Assembly: GCF_008638345.1 (NCBI RefSeq)
Contig: NZ_VTVA01000006.1
Coordinates: 1-56,741, forward strand
Direction: 5' to 3'
Source: Pseudomonas saliphila
GTDB taxonomy: Bacteria > Pseudomonadota > Gammaproteobacteria > Pseudomonadales > Pseudomonadaceae
Length of the DNA stretch: 56,741 bases
The notes under the pieces were generated by a model. The model was not told the origin of the DNA, searched no databases, and was given only the letters and a program-made list of their open reading frames with translations. Position 1 is the first letter of the stretch, and each line of letters starts with the position of its first letter. Shown in pieces: positions 9,047-18,707 of the stretch. A program made the translations under genes and the position numbers.

Positions 9047-10144
9047 TCAGCCACTGGCTTCCGTCGCAGCTTCCTGGGGTGAACTCTCGAACTTGATATC
9101 GGGAAAGGTGCCGCCTATAAACTCTAGACTGCGAGTCGGGAAGGCGAACTCGACGTTCATCGATTCCAGGCCCTGCATGATCCCCAGGTTGATCTCCTGC
9201 TGAATGTCCATGTATTCGTTGTAATCAGCGGTCTGAACGATGTGTACCACCTCGAAGGTCAGCTGGCTGTCGGCGAAGGCAGAAAAGTGTGCTCGGTCGA
9301 ACCGGGTCTTGTCGATGGCCTCGACAACGCGGCGCACCATTTGACCCACCTCTCTGACGTCCTTGGACGAGGTGCGGTAGCTGACGCCGAATCGGAACAC
9401 GATACGGCGGGTCTGCATGCGTTTGTAGTTATGCAATGTTTGCGAGAGGAGGTCGGCATTGGCGCAGACTATCTGCTCGCCGCTGAGGCTGCGGATGCGG
9501 GTGGTCTTCAGACCGATGTGTTCGATATTGCCGGCCTCGTCGCCGAATACCACGAAATCGCCGATTTCGAAGGGCTTGTCGATGCCAATCGAGAGGGAGG
9601 CAAATATGTCGCTCAGCAAGGTCTGTACCGCCAGCGCGATGGCGATACCGCCGACCCCGAGGCTCGCAACCATGGCTGTGATATCCACGCCGAGATTGGC
9701 CAGAATCGACAGCAGCATCATCGTCCACACGACGATACGTATCATGATGCCAATGATCGTCGTGGTTACCGGATTACGGGCCTTGCCGTCTCGCGTCAGA
9801 CTCTCCGTCCATAGGCGTACGGCCATATCCAGCCAAAGCGCAATCTGAAAGGCGAGGGCGATAAACCACCCATGGGACATGGCGTCTTGCCAGCGTGGAG
9901 AAAGCTCCACCACCTTCAAACCGATCAGCAGAGAGAAGGCCAACACCAGCAGGCGGCTGGTGTTGCGCAGCAGCTGGGCGGCAAAGAAGTAGCTCTTGGC
10001 ACGTCGGCGCTGGGACAGCGAGTCCAGACGCTGGCTGGCGATCCTCAGCGCTACGGAGAGAACGAGGTAACTGGCAGTGGTGACTGTGAAGAGAACTGCC
10101 AGGTCAAACAGGAGCGGATGATTCCAGAAGGCGTCCCAATTCAT
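9047..10144 (-). CDS. MscS-family mechanosensitive ion channel
   Basis: Inner-membrane channel likely to open on osmotic downshock. The 365-aa protein has about five hydrophobic segments in residues 1-165. The pore-lining helix follows (ASLGVGGIAIALAVQTLLSDIF), then the beta-domain signature KPFEIGDFVVFGDEAGNIEHIGLKTT and a cytoplasmic vestibule domain. Size and extra N-terminal helices are closer to the YnaI type than to the 286-aa E. coli MscS. I start at ATG 10144 because AAGGAG lies about 9 bases upstream; the frame remains open another 66 codons, but that part overlaps the ychF 3' end and terminator. Confidence 0.9.
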   Translation of the reverse strand: MNWDAFWNHPLLFDLAVLFTVTTASYLVLSVALRIASQRLDSLSQRRRAKSYFFAAQLLRNTSRLLVLAFSLLIGLKVVELSPRWQDAMSHGWFIALAFQIALWLDMAVRLWTESLTRDGKARNPVTTTIIGIMIRIVVWTMMLLSILANLGVDITAMVASLGVGGIAIALAVQTLLSDIFASLSIGIDKPFEIGDFVVFGDEAGNIEHIGLKTTRIRSLSGEQIVCANADLLSQTLHNYKRMQTRRIVFRFGVSYRTSSKDVREVGQMVRRVVEAIDKTRFDRAHFSAFADSQLTFEVVHIVQTADYNEYMDIQQEINLGIMQGLESMNVEFAFPTRSLEFIGGTFPDIKFESSPQEAATEASG

Positions 10145-10230
10145 GCTGTGGATTCTCCTTGAGCTTAGGTGAATGCGGCATGAATTCTGGCGACTGTGGC
10201 ATCGATAAGTTCCTTTTCCCGATATCGGCC

Positions 10231-10256
10231 ACAAAAAAGCCGCCCGGAGGCGGCTT
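10231..10256 (-). terminator. Rho-independent terminator downstream of ychF
   Basis: On the minus strand, an 8-bp perfect stem AAGCCGCC/GGCGGCTT closes a 4-base loop and runs into six consecutive T. It lies 17 bp past the ychF stop and ends the pth-ychF transcript before mscS. Confidence 0.9.
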
Positions 10257-10272
10257 GGCAACAACGCTTTAT

Positions 10273-11373
10273 TTAGACGTTGAAACGGAAGTGCATGACG
10301 TCGCCATCCTTGACGATGTATTCCTTGCCTTCCAGGCGCCACTTGCCCGCTTCCTTGGCGCCGTTCTCGCCGTTGTACTTGATGAAATCTTCGTAGGCGA
10401 TAACTTCGGCGCGGATGAAGCCTTTTTCAAAATCCGTATGAATGACTGCAGCAGCCTGGGGGGCGGTGGCACCGACCTTTACGGTCCAGGCGCGGACTTC
10501 CTTCACGCCTGCGGTGAAGTAGGTCTGCAGATTCAGCAGTTCATAGCCGGCGCGGATGACGCGGTTCAGCCCAGGCTCTTCCATGCCGATGGCTTCGAGG
10601 AACATGTCCTTTTCTTCGCCATCGTCGAGCTCGGCAATCTCGGCCTCGATCTTGTTGCACACCGGCACGACTAGAGCACCTTCTGCCTCGGCAATAGCGC
10701 GCACGACGTCAACCAGCGGGTTGTTCTCGAACCCGTCTTCGGCCACGTTGGCGATATACATCACCGGCTTGCTGGTGAGTAGATGCAGGCTCTTGATCAG
10801 CTTCTTGTCTTCATCGCCGAGATCCTTCAGCAGCGAGCGCGCAGGCTTGCCTTCCGAAAAGTGCGGGATGAGCTTCTCGATCAGTGCCTTCAGCGCAACG
10901 GCTTCCTTGTCCCCGCCCTTGGCATTGCGGGTGGCACGTTGCAGTTGCTTTTCGCAGCTGTCGAGGTCGGCAAAGATCAGTTCCAGATCGATGATCTCGA
11001 TGTCGCGCTTGGGGTCCACAGAGTTGGAGACGTGGATAACGTTGTCATCCTCAAAACAGCGCACGACGTGGGCAATGGCATCGGTCTCGCGAATGTTGGC
11101 CAGAAACTGGTTGCCCAGGCCTTCGCCTTTCGACGCACCTTCCACCAGGCCGGCGATATCAACGAACTCCATGGTGGTAGCGAGCACTTTCTGCGGCTTG
11201 ACGATCGCCGCGAGCGCATCCAGGCGCGGGTCGGGCATAGGCACGATGCCGCTGTTCGGCTCAATGGTGCAGAAGGGGAAGTTCTCAGCCCCTATGCCGG
11301 CTTTGGTCAAGGCATTGAACAGGGTGGATTTGCCCACGTTAGGCAAGCCGACAATACCGCAATTGAAACCCAT
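10273..11373 (-). CDS. ychF: Redox-responsive ribosome-associated ATPase YchF
   Basis: OBG-family P-loop NTPase that binds ribosomes and acts in stress adaptation. The 366-aa protein has the Walker A GLPNVGKS at residues 9-16. Where GTPases carry NKxD, it has CNKIE (NxxE type), consistent with the family's preference for ATP. A helical insertion and a C-terminal TGS domain follow. It sits downstream of pth on the same strand with a 38-bp gap and is followed by a strong terminator. The pth-ychF pairing is widespread in gammaproteobacteria. Confidence 0.97.
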   Translation of the reverse strand: MGFNCGIVGLPNVGKSTLFNALTKAGIGAENFPFCTIEPNSGIVPMPDPRLDALAAIVKPQKVLATTMEFVDIAGLVEGASKGEGLGNQFLANIRETDAIAHVVRCFEDDNVIHVSNSVDPKRDIEIIDLELIFADLDSCEKQLQRATRNAKGGDKEAVALKALIEKLIPHFSEGKPARSLLKDLGDEDKKLIKSLHLLTSKPVMYIANVAEDGFENNPLVDVVRAIAEAEGALVVPVCNKIEAEIAELDDGEEKDMFLEAIGMEEPGLNRVIRAGYELLNLQTYFTAGVKEVRAWTVKVGATAPQAAAVIHTDFEKGFIRAEVIAYEDFIKYNGENGAKEAGKWRLEGKEYIVKDGDVMHFRFNV

Positions 11374-11411
11374 ACTGGTGTCCTCTGCCGCGTTCGCGGC
11401 GGATAAATGAT

Positions 11412-11999
11412 TCAGGCTTTGAAGCTATGCAGGCGTCTAATGACCGCTGTCCAATCGCCGGCAAGCATGCCGGGAAGTTCGCGCACGGCTTCGTCGATAC
11501 AAGCGTCGAGTAAATCCTGCTCGCTGCGCGGGGCGCGGCCGAGTACGAAGCCGGTCACCTGAGAACTGTGGCCGGGATGGCCGATCCCCAGACGCAGGCG
11601 GTGGAAGGTATTCTGATTGCCCAGGCTGGCAATGATGTCGCGCAGCCCGTTGTGTCCGCCGTGCCCACCACCTTGTTTGCATTTGACCACGCCGGGAGGC
11701 AGGTCGAGCTCATCATGAGCGACCAGGATCTCTTCGGGGGTAATGCGGTAGAAGCCAGCCAGTGCGGCAACAGCCTGACCACTGCGGTTCATGAAGGTAG
11801 TAGGTATCAACAGGCGAACATCCTGACCGGAAAGGGTGAGACGGCCGGTCAGGCCGAAAAATTTGCTCTCGTGACGCAGCTCAGCATTATGCCGGTGCGC
11901 GAGGCGCTCAATAAAAAGGGCGCCAGCGTTGTGACGGGTCAGTTCATACTCAGGTCCTGGATTTCCCAGGCCGACCATCAACTTGATTCCCTGCGTCAC
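11412..11999 (-). CDS. pth: Peptidyl-tRNA hydrolase
   Basis: Cleaves peptidyl-tRNA released by stalled ribosomes and recycles the tRNA. The 195-aa length is standard. The N-terminal [17 protein letters not shown] carries His23, equivalent to catalytic His20 of E. coli, with a supporting Asn in TFMNRSGQ and an Asp in [11 protein letters not shown]. The lid motif [12 protein letters not shown] is intact. A GGAGG ribosome-binding site lies upstream, between the ATG and a 14-bp hairpin that spans the end of rplY. Confidence 0.97.
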   Translation of the reverse strand: MTQGIKLMVGLGNPGPEYELTRHNAGALFIERLAHRHNAELRHESKFFGLTGRLTLSGQDVRLLIPTTFMNRSGQAVAALAGFYRITPEEILVAHDELDLPPGVVKCKQGGGHGGHNGLRDIIASLGNQNTFHRLRLGIGHPGHSSQVTGFVLGRAPRSEQDLLDACIDEAVRELPGMLAGDWTAVIRRLHSFKA

Positions 12000-12014
12000 A
12001 ACGGGCGCCCTCCA

Positions 12015-12048
12015 GAAGACTCAGCAGAGATTATTCTGCTGACTCTTC
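12015..12048 (-). repeat. 14-bp inverted repeat over the rplY stop / pth leader
   Basis: Positions 12015-12028 and 12035-12048 are complementary at 13 of 14 positions around a 6-base loop. The stem includes the last codons and stop of rplY and lies immediately 5' of the pth ribosome-binding site. No T-run follows, so it is not a classical terminator. It could be a processing site, a 3'-end stabiliser or an attenuator between rplY and pth. Confidence 0.6.
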
Positions 12049-12672
12049 GCCTGCTTCAGGTGCTGCTGCGTCACTTTCATCTTCAACGGCAACGCGCGGA
12101 GCCATGACATTCACAACCGGCAGGTCGTGATCACTACCCTGCGCCAGGCTAGGAATAGTGACGCCTTTAGGCAGCTTCAGCTCGGACAGGTGGATGATTT
12201 CACCCAGCTTTAGATCGGCCAGATCAACGTCGATCGATTCTGGCAGATCCTTCGGCAGACAGCTGACTTCGATGTCCGGCAGGTTGCGGAAGATGATGCC
12301 GCCTTGCTGCTTGACGCCGTGGCAGGTGTCTTCGTTGAGGAAGTGCAGCGGAACCTGGACGGTTACCTTGTGACCGGCAATAACACGCAGAAGATCGACG
12401 TGCATGATGCGCGGCTTGGAAGGGTGGCGCTGCACGGCCTTGAGCAGGACATTCTGTTTCTTGCCATCAACGTCAAGCGAGATGATGTGCGAGTAGAAAG
12501 CTTCGCTTTCGAGCGCCTTGTTCAGCTGGCGAGTTTCCAGCGAGATGCTCTGTGGTGCTTTGGTGCCACCGTAAACAATAGCCGGTACCAGATCAGCGAT
12601 ACGACGAAGGCGGCGGCTCGCACCTTTCCCCAGGTCGTTACGCTCTTTCGCATTCAGTGTGAAGTCGACCAT
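12031..12672 (-). CDS. rplY: 50S ribosomal protein L25, long general-stress (Ctc) form
   Basis: Binds 5S rRNA in the large subunit. The 213-aa protein has the N-terminal L25 domain (residues ~5-92) plus a C-terminal TL5/Ctc-like beta domain, roughly double the E. coli L25 length, and ends in an acidic tail. I use ATG 12672 (MVDFTLNAKERND) because AAGGAG lies upstream; the frame is open 10 codons further. It lies between prs and pth on the same strand, the usual order in Pseudomonas. Confidence 0.95.
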   Translation of the reverse strand: MVDFTLNAKERNDLGKGASRRLRRIADLVPAIVYGGTKAPQSISLETRQLNKALESEAFYSHIISLDVDGKKQNVLLKAVQRHPSKPRIMHVDLLRVIAGHKVTVQVPLHFLNEDTCHGVKQQGGIIFRNLPDIEVSCLPKDLPESIDVDLADLKLGEIIHLSELKLPKGVTIPSLAQGSDHDLPVVNVMAPRVAVEDESDAAAPEAGEESAE

Positions 12673-12730
12673 ATGTAGTCTCCTTGCTAAGCATCCGGGC
12701 ATTTGCGACCAACGCGTCGGATGAATGATG

Positions 12731-12755
12731 AAAACCCGACCGAAATGGGCGGGCT
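12731..12755 (-). terminator. Possible weak terminator/attenuator between prs and rplY
   Basis: On the minus strand, GCCCG (12755-12751) can pair with CGGGT, with one further pair past a mismatch, followed by TTTTC. The stem is short and imperfect, so readthrough into rplY is likely. It may lower rplY expression relative to prs. Confidence 0.35.
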
Positions 12756-12777
12756 GTTGGTATCAGTGCAGTGGGCC

Positions 12778-13719
12778 TTAACGGAACATTGCGCTAATGG
12801 ATTCTTCGTTGCTGATGCGACGCATCGCCTCGGCAATAATCGGTGCCATGTCCAGCTGGCGGATGCGGTCGCAGTTTTCTGCAGCAGCCGACAGCGGAAT
12901 AGTGTTGGTCACGACGAGTTCGTCGAGCATGGAACCGTTGATGTTTTCAATTGCCTTGCCCGACAGGATCGGGTGGGTGCAATAGGCGGACACGCGGGTG
13001 GCGCCGAAGTCCTTCAGGGCCTTGGCGGCGTGACATAGCGTGCCAGCGGTATCAACCATGTCGTCAACCAGGATGCAGTTGCGGTTCTCAACATCACCGA
13101 TGATGTGCATGACTTCGGACTGGTTGGCCTTGGGGCGGCGTTTGTCGATGATCGCCAGATCTACACCCAATGATTTCGCAACGGCGCGGGCACGTACGAC
13201 ACCGCCAATGTCAGGGGAGACGATCAGCAGGTTGTCCATGCGCTGATCCTGAATATCGTCGATCAGCACCGGGGAACCGTAGATATTGTCCACCGGAATA
13301 TCAAAGAAACCCTGGATCTGGTCGGCGTGCAGGTCGACGGTGAGGACGCGGTCAACACCGACCACATCCAGCATGTCGGCGACAACCTTGGCGCTGATGG
13401 GGACGCGGGCAGAACGCGGGCGGCGATCCTGACGGGCGTAACCAAAGTAGGGAATCACCGCCGTGATGCGCGACGCCGAAGAGCGGCGCAGGGCATCGGC
13501 CATGACGACCAGTTCCATCAGGTTGTCATTGGTCGGTGCGCATGTCGGCTGGATCATGAAGACATCCTTGCCGCGCACATTTTCGTTGAGTTCAACGCTG
13601 ACTTCGCCATCGCTGAAGCGGCTGACGGATGCATCACCAAGGGGGATGTGCAATTGACGCACGACGCGTCGTGCCAGATCGGGGTTAGCGTTCCCCGTGA
13701 AAACCATCATCTTGGACAC
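12778..13719 (-). CDS. prs: Ribose-phosphate pyrophosphokinase (PRPP synthetase)
   Basis: Makes PRPP from ribose 5-phosphate and ATP for purine, pyrimidine, His, Trp and NAD synthesis, including the salvage enzymes Upp and Hpt encoded later in this window. At 313 aa it is full length. Seen are the flexible ATP loop region [15 protein letters not shown], the metal-binding [12 protein letters not shown], and the PRPP loop [12 protein letters not shown]. The C-terminus [10 protein letters not shown] closely matches other Pseudomonas Prs proteins. Transcription probably continues from tRNA-Gln upstream or from a promoter in 13720-13833. Confidence 0.98.
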   Translation of the reverse strand: MSKMMVFTGNANPDLARRVVRQLHIPLGDASVSRFSDGEVSVELNENVRGKDVFMIQPTCAPTNDNLMELVVMADALRRSSASRITAVIPYFGYARQDRRPRSARVPISAKVVADMLDVVGVDRVLTVDLHADQIQGFFDIPVDNIYGSPVLIDDIQDQRMDNLLIVSPDIGGVVRARAVAKSLGVDLAIIDKRRPKANQSEVMHIIGDVENRNCILVDDMVDTAGTLCHAAKALKDFGATRVSAYCTHPILSGKAIENINGSMLDELVVTNTIPLSAAAENCDRIRQLDMAPIIAEAMRRISNEESISAMFR

Positions 13720-13833
13720 GCAGCAATACCTTTCTGGGTAGTGGTCGTTGCGAATGAGCCGGTATACCGACGGCGGGCAAAAGTGCCTGGTCGGTTAGGT
13801 CGACTCAAGATGTAATGATTGCTGCCGGGAAAA

Positions 13834-13908
13834 TGGCAGGGGCGGCTGGATTCGAACCAACGCATGGCAGGATCAAAACCTGCTGCCTTACCGCTTGGCT
13901 ACGCCCCT
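13834..13908 (-). tRNA. tRNA-Gln (TTG)
   Basis: A 75-nt cloverleaf with encoded CCA. The acceptor AGGGGCG pairs with CGCCCCT, the anticodon stem GCAGG/CCTGC presents loop TTTTGAT with anticodon TTG, and the T-loop is TTCGAAT. It lies between ispE (10 bp beyond a small inverted repeat) and prs on the same strand, the conserved Pseudomonas arrangement, so it may be processed from a longer ispE-prs transcript. Confidence 0.96.
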
Positions 13909-13918
13909 GTAACTGTCC

Positions 13919-13937
13919 GGATGCAAAGGTTGCATCC
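13919..13937. repeat. 8-bp perfect inverted repeat between ispE and tRNA-Gln
   Basis: GGATGCAA and TTGCATCC are separated by 3 bases, 3 bp past the ispE stop and 10 bp before the tRNA 5' end. No T-run follows on the minus strand, so it is not a standard terminator. It may protect the ispE 3' end or aid tRNA 5' processing. Confidence 0.55.
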
Positions 13938-13940
13938 TTC

Positions 13941-14792
13941 TTACGCCGCTTTGTAGAGCAATTGGTGTAACGGTGATCTGTTACATCCCTTTGCAACAAA
14001 GGTTTGCAGTGTGGCTGGCAACCGGGCGCGAACTTTATCAGCTTCGCGTCTACTTGGGAAGGCCCCAAATAAGCAACTGCCAGATCCGGTCATCTTAGCT
14101 TCACAATAATTGTTTAGCAAGATCAACGCGTTACGTATTTCAGGATAACGCGCTTCAACAACAGGCAAGAGATCGTTTCGACCGCCATGCCTCCGGAAGG
14201 CCGCTAATGTAATGGGCGGCGTATCACGCGTCAACCTTTGATCCGAAAATATTTCCGCGGTGCTGACCTGGCAGGGCGGTACCACCACCAGATACCAGGG
14301 TTCGTCCAGCTCCACGGGCGTCAACTGCTCGCCGACGCCTTCTGCCCAGGCCGCCTCACCGCGCACAAACACCGGCACGTCCGCACCGAGTTGCAGGCCC
14401 AGGGTCGCTAGCTGGTCAATGCTGAGTCCGGTTTTCCACAGGTGATTGAGTCCGACCAGGGTGGTCGCAGCGTCGGAGCTGCCGCCGCCGATACCGCCTC
14501 CCATGGGCAGACGCTTCTCCAGGCGGATATTCGCGCCAGCGGTGCAGCCGCTGGATTTTTGCAGCAAGCGTGCCGCCTTGACGATCAGGTTGTCCTCGGC
14601 GGGCACCCCGGGCAGCTCTGGTTGCAGGTCGATACGGCCATCGTCGCGTGCGACCAGATGCAGCGTGTCGCCATGGTCAATGAACTGGAACAGGGTCTGC
14701 AGCTCGTGATAGCCATTCGCCCGGCGGCCGGTGACGTGCAGAAACAGGTTCAGCTTGGCCGGCGCCGGAAGGCTCAGGGAGGTAGTGGTCAT
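13941..14792 (-). CDS. ispE: 4-diphosphocytidyl-2-C-methyl-D-erythritol kinase
   Basis: GHMP kinase of the non-mevalonate isoprenoid pathway, phosphorylating CDP-ME with ATP. The 283-aa protein has [23 protein letters not shown] at the N-terminus (Lys and Asp/His substrate site), the glycine-rich ATP loop [15 protein letters not shown], and [12 protein letters not shown] near the C-terminus. I start at ATG 14792, which overlaps the lolB stop (ATGA); the frame is open seven codons further. It is the last protein gene of the TPR-lolB-ispE set, the standard ispE/lolB pairing. Confidence 0.96.
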   Translation of the reverse strand: MTTTSLSLPAPAKLNLFLHVTGRRANGYHELQTLFQFIDHGDTLHLVARDDGRIDLQPELPGVPAEDNLIVKAARLLQKSSGCTAGANIRLEKRLPMGGGIGGGSSDAATTLVGLNHLWKTGLSIDQLATLGLQLGADVPVFVRGEAAWAEGVGEQLTPVELDEPWYLVVVPPCQVSTAEIFSDQRLTRDTPPITLAAFRRHGGRNDLLPVVEARYPEIRNALILLNNYCEAKMTGSGSCLFGAFPSRREADKVRARLPATLQTFVAKGCNRSPLHQLLYKAA

Positions 14793-15409
14793 TCGGAAAA
14801 CTCGGGCTCCCATTGCGTCACGATCAGGGTGAGCAAAATATCATGCCCGGCCAATTGCATGCGTTGTGGCAACTGAAGGCCATCGACGTCCTGATAGCGG
14901 CTGTATTCAATGGTCCAGCCGGCCTGTTGCAGGCGCGCCAGTCGGCTGTCGATGTCCAGTTGCAGGCGGCTCGGGCTGTCCGGCGCAGGTAAGCCTCGCA
15001 CCCACCAGAGCAAATGCTCCACCGGCAAGCGCCAGCCTATCTGTTCTTCAAGCAGTGCCTCGGCGGTGGCCGCCTGCATGGGTTCGCGGCCGGCAATTTC
15101 CAGGGTGACACCGGCAGGGGTCCCGACTATCTGGGTGGCGCCCCGTCCCAGCGGGCCGGACAGGCGGATGTCGTAGCTCTCGCTCTGCTGTAGCCAGAGC
15201 AGGGTCCCACTACCGGATTGCTGTGCTGAGCGCATGCCCAGCTTGCCCTGCAGGGTCCAGCTGATAATGGGCTCTACCGATTGGCGATGGGCCTTCCAGG
15301 CGCGGGTGTCGCCGCCGAATTCGAGGGTTTCGCGTTTATGCAGATTGCCGCAGGCGCTCAGCGCCAACGCCAGGCAGAACACCGTGGCGACACGTATAGC
15401 CGAATGCAT
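14789..15409 (-). CDS. lolB: Outer-membrane lipoprotein insertion factor LolB
   Basis: Receives lipoproteins from periplasmic LolA and inserts them into the outer membrane. The 206-aa precursor has a signal sequence ending in the lipobox LSAC, with acylated Cys20 followed by Gly, consistent with outer-membrane sorting. The body contains the expected [11 protein letters not shown] strand, LSGPLGRGA, and the WWVRGLPAP region that resembles the protruding hydrophobic loop. Both ends overlap neighbours: TAATG with the TPR gene and ATGA with ispE. Confidence 0.94.
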   Translation of the reverse strand: MHSAIRVATVFCLALALSACGNLHKRETLEFGGDTRAWKAHRQSVEPIISWTLQGKLGMRSAQQSGSGTLLWLQQSESYDIRLSGPLGRGATQIVGTPAGVTLEIAGREPMQAATAEALLEEQIGWRLPVEHLLWWVRGLPAPDSPSRLQLDIDSRLARLQQAGWTIEYSRYQDVDGLQLPQRMQLAGHDILLTLIVTQWEPEFSE

Positions 15410-17148
15410 TACCGGGCCTCCAGGCGTTCACGGGTAGAGCGGATCAGTGCGCCTTCTGGCTCGTCTTCCACGGCTTCTTTCCAGATGGCGCGTGCTTCGG
15501 CCTTGCGGCCTTGTTGCCACAGGACCTCGCCCAGGTGTGCTGCGACTTCCTGGTCGGGAAATTCACGGTAGGCCTGCCGCAGCAGTTCTTCGGCTTTATC
15601 CAGATTGCCCAGGCGGTAATGTACCCAGCCCAGGCTGTCTACGATCGCCGGATCGTCCGGTTCAAGGCTGCGCGCGCGCTCGATCAGTTCGAGCGCTTCA
15701 TCAAGGCGCTCGTTACGGTCGGCCAGTGTGTAGCCCAGGGCGTTGAGCGCCATGGCATTGTCTGGCTCACGTTCGAGGATGGCGCGCAGATCGCGCTCCA
15801 GTCCCGCCGGGTCGCCAAGTTTTTCCGAGACCATGGCCCGCATGTAGAGCAGGTTGGTGTGAGCCTCGAATGCCTGCAGGGCTTCGTTGATACGCTCCAA
15901 TGCGCGCTCTGGATGTTTATCGAATAGTGCTTCGATTTCGATCAGATACAGCTGCAGCTGATGGTCGGGGTTGGCCAGGCGATCCGCTGCCAGGGTGACT
16001 GCGAGCCTGTCAGGGTTGTCGCGTTCGATCAGCACGCGGCTGATCTGCAGACGTGAGGTCAGAAACTCATTGCCGTCGTCGATGCTCTGCCAGGTTCGCA
16101 GGGCGTCTTCCTGGCGATCAGATTCCAGGTAGGCCAGGCCCAGGTGATACAAACCCGTGCTATCGCCTGGTGCAATGTCGGTCAGGCGTTCGAGGTACTC
16201 GATCGCCGCATCCGGGTCGCCATTCTCGAGGTTCACCAACCCCAAGGCGAGAAGCAGCTCAGCGTCATTCGGGTTCTGCTCGACCAGCAAGGCAAACTGC
16301 GCCGCGGCAGCTTCCAGGTCATCGTTCGCTACCAGCAGGCGGGCGAGCAACAGGCGCATGCGCGAATCATCGGGAAAGCTGATCAGACCATCTTGCAAAG
16401 TGGAGATGGCTTTCTGCGCCTCGCCCTGTTCTGCCAGCAGGCGCGCATGCAGCATGACTGGCGCGGCAGCGGTATGCGCCGCCGGGTTCTGCTCAAGCAA
16501 CGCCAGAGCCTCCGCTTGTCGATCCTCCTGTTGCAGCAGCAGAGCAGTGGCGAACACCAATTGAGCGTTTTCCGGATTTTTCTGCTGTAGTTGCTGCAGG
16601 CTCTGCAGGGCGGCCTGACGTGTAGCCGAGTCGGTCTGTGCGGCCGCCAGCGCGAGGAAGTCGAAATGCGTTTCGCCGTGAAGGGCGAGCACTTGCTCCA
16701 TCATGCCCATGGCGCGCTCATGGTCGCCTGCTCTGGCTAGTTGTAACGCCGCGGCGCGCAGCGCCTCAGGATCTTCCGGCTCAACTTCTACCCACAGAAG
16801 GGCCATCTCCAAGGCAGGCTGCTGGGCGCCGAGAAACTCTGCTACCTGCATGGCACGCTGAATAATGCCTGGGTCCTGGGTGATGCGGGCCTGCTCAAGG
16901 TAATTGCTCAGCGCCACATCGAACCGGTTGCGTTGCCCGGCGATCTCGGCAGTAAGCAGAGCGAACAGCGTGTCCTGACTGAACTGGCCGTATACTATGG
17001 GCGGCTCAGGTTCAGGTAACGGCGAAATCGTGGTTTCAGGGTTCGCTAGCTGCGGAGATGACTGCTGGGAGTTGCCAGTGGCAGCGCAACCGGTGAGCCA
17101 GAGCCCGAATGCCGTGACCAGCAAGGGGTAGGTGTAGGAAGCCTTCAT
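15409..17148 (-). CDS. Tetratricopeptide-repeat lipoprotein
   Basis: A 579-aa precursor with a signal peptide and lipobox LTGC (Cys21), followed by an Ala/Gln/Pro-rich spacer to about residue 55. The rest is helical repeat, with recognisable TPR units such as AELLLALGLVNLENGDPDAA, STGLYHLGLAYLESDRQEDA and PAIVDSLGWVHYRLGNLDKA. It corresponds to the conserved TPR protein upstream of lolB in Pseudomonas. Its function is not known to me; a scaffold for envelope assembly is a reasonable inference from the lipoprotein anchor and coupling to lolB. It is divergent from hemA across a 282-bp gap. Confidence 0.85.
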   Translation of the reverse strand: MKASYTYPLLVTAFGLWLTGCAATGNSQQSSPQLANPETTISPLPEPEPPIVYGQFSQDTLFALLTAEIAGQRNRFDVALSNYLEQARITQDPGIIQRAMQVAEFLGAQQPALEMALLWVEVEPEDPEALRAAALQLARAGDHERAMGMMEQVLALHGETHFDFLALAAAQTDSATRQAALQSLQQLQQKNPENAQLVFATALLLQQEDRQAEALALLEQNPAAHTAAAPVMLHARLLAEQGEAQKAISTLQDGLISFPDDSRMRLLLARLLVANDDLEAAAAQFALLVEQNPNDAELLLALGLVNLENGDPDAAIEYLERLTDIAPGDSTGLYHLGLAYLESDRQEDALRTWQSIDDGNEFLTSRLQISRVLIERDNPDRLAVTLAADRLANPDHQLQLYLIEIEALFDKHPERALERINEALQAFEAHTNLLYMRAMVSEKLGDPAGLERDLRAILEREPDNAMALNALGYTLADRNERLDEALELIERARSLEPDDPAIVDSLGWVHYRLGNLDKAEELLRQAYREFPDQEVAAHLGEVLWQQGRKAEARAIWKEAVEDEPEGALIRSTRERLEAR

Positions 17149-17360
17149 GGATGCTCTCTAGGACGCTCGGATCGTTACAGGCGGGAGGTTCATCATGACA
17201 CAGGATACCGCGCAAACCCAAAACCGCCCCCGGCGATTATGCTAGCCATTATTGCGGCGGCGAGCTTTTTATCCGTGTTCAAACTCAGTGTCACGAAAGC
17301 GTGAATGAGAAATAGCGGGATCTGAGCGGGCGTTATGGTTTTCGGTATTTCCTGCGGGAA

Positions 17361-17389
17361 TTGATCGGCGCCCGCTTACATAGGACAAT
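17361..17389 (+). promoter_or_regulatory. Candidate sigma-70 promoter of hemA
   Basis: TTGATC (17361-17366) and GACAAT (17384-17389) are separated by 17 bp, each matching four of six consensus bases. Transcription would start near 17396, about 35 nt before the hemA ATG. A small hairpin ACCCG/CGGGT lies just before the ribosome-binding site. I found no clear promoter for the divergent TPR gene in the rest of the 282-bp gap. Confidence 0.42.
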
Positions 17390-17430
17390 TACACGTTTTC
17401 GACCCGTGTCGTTCGGGTATATGAGGCTCC

Positions 17431-18705
17431 ATGGGCTTTCTCGCATTCGGGATCAATCACAAGACTGCTGCAGTAGACGTGCGCGAGCGGGTTGCGTTTG
17501 CCCCTGAACGATTGGCAGATGCACTCCAGCAGATGCTGGACGAAACGCACGCCCAGGAAGTGGCGATCCTCTCTACCTGCAATCGCACCGAGATTTATTG
17601 TGCCCAGGACCATCCGGATATCGAAGGCGTTCTGGAATGGGTGGCGCGTTATCACGGCGTTGCAGTGGCCGATCTTCAGGGTTGCAGTTACCTGCATAGC
17701 GATGCCGGCGCGGTCCGCCACATGATGCGTGTTGCCGCCGGCCTGGATTCGATGGTGTTGGGCGAGCCGCAGATTTTCGGACAGATGAAGGATGCCTGGC
17801 AGGCCGCGCGCACCGCCGGCACGCTGGGCCCCTACCTCGACAGGCTGTTCCAAAGCACCTTCAATACCGCGAAACAGGTCCGTACCGACACCTCGATTGG
17901 TGAGAACCCGGTGTCGGTTGCCTTTGCTGCAGTCAGCCTGGCAAGACAGATCTTTTCCGATCTTCAGCGCAGTACGGCTCTGCTGATCGGCGCGGGCGAG
18001 ACGATCGCGCTGGTTGCCAGGCATCTGTATGACCAGGGTGTCAGCAATATCATCGTTGCCAACCGTACCCTGGAGCGTGCACAACTGCTCAGCGAGCCGC
18101 TGGGCGGGCAGGCTATCATTCTCAACCAGATCCCCGACGTGCTGTCGCGGTGCGACATCATTATCAGTTCCACCGCCAGCCCGCTGCCGATCCTGGGTAA
18201 AGGCATGGTCGAGCGTGCGCTGCGCAAGCGCAAACACCGGCCGGTGTTCATGGTCGATATTGCCGTGCCGCGGGACATCGAACCGGAAGTTGGCGGCCTC
18301 TCGGACGTCTATCTGTATACCGTCGATGATTTGCACCAGGTCATCGAAGAGAACATGCGTTCGCGACAGGGCGCAGCGGAGGCGGCTGAAAGGCTGATCG
18401 AACTGGGCACCAGCGAGTTTATGCAGCGCTTGCGAGCGCTGGCTGCGGTGGATGTGCTGCGTCGTTATCGTCAGAAGGCGGAAAAATTGCGCGACCAGGA
18501 GCTGCTCAAAGCCCAGGCGCGGCTTGAGCGCGGGGTTGACCCTACCGCTGTATTGACGGAGATGGCGCGCGCGCTGACCAATAAGCTGCTGCATGACCCA
18601 AGCGTGCAGCTCAAGCAGATGAGCGCAGAGGGTCGGGCTGAAGCGCTGGCGTTGGCGCAGGAACTGTTCGCGTTGGACGACGAGACGAATTCACCACAAG
18701 GCTGA
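17431..18705 (+). CDS. hemA: Glutamyl-tRNA reductase
   Basis: First enzyme of tetrapyrrole synthesis by the C5 route, reducing Glu-tRNA to glutamate-1-semialdehyde with NADPH. The 424-aa protein has the nucleophile Cys50 in [10 protein letters not shown], the [17 protein letters not shown] signature, a Rossmann motif LIGAGET, and a C-terminal dimerisation helix. The ribosome-binding site is ATGAGG. It starts the hemA-prfA-prmC-moeB-murI series. HemH, the last step of haem synthesis, is encoded about 7 kb downstream. Confidence 0.97.
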   Translation: MGFLAFGINHKTAAVDVRERVAFAPERLADALQQMLDETHAQEVAILSTCNRTEIYCAQDHPDIEGVLEWVARYHGVAVADLQGCSYLHSDAGAVRHMMRVAAGLDSMVLGEPQIFGQMKDAWQAARTAGTLGPYLDRLFQSTFNTAKQVRTDTSIGENPVSVAFAAVSLARQIFSDLQRSTALLIGAGETIALVARHLYDQGVSNIIVANRTLERAQLLSEPLGGQAIILNQIPDVLSRCDIIISSTASPLPILGKGMVERALRKRKHRPVFMVDIAVPRDIEPEVGGLSDVYLYTVDDLHQVIEENMRSRQGAAEAAERLIELGTSEFMQRLRALAAVDVLRRYRQKAEKLRDQELLKAQARLERGVDPTAVLTEMARALTNKLLHDPSVQLKQMSAEGRAEALALAQELFALDDETNSPQG

Positions 18706-18707
18706 CC

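Noticed and set aside
10145..10342. 66-residue N-terminal extension of the MscS channel
   Set aside because: It would read through the ychF terminator and 3' end; ATG 10144 has AAGGAG and starts just before the first membrane helix.
17195..17245. 16-codon open frame with GGAGG upstream in the TPR-hemA gap
   Set aside because: Too short to support from one sequence; a chance ribosome-binding-like GGGAGG is plausible and there is no sign of a leader-peptide role.
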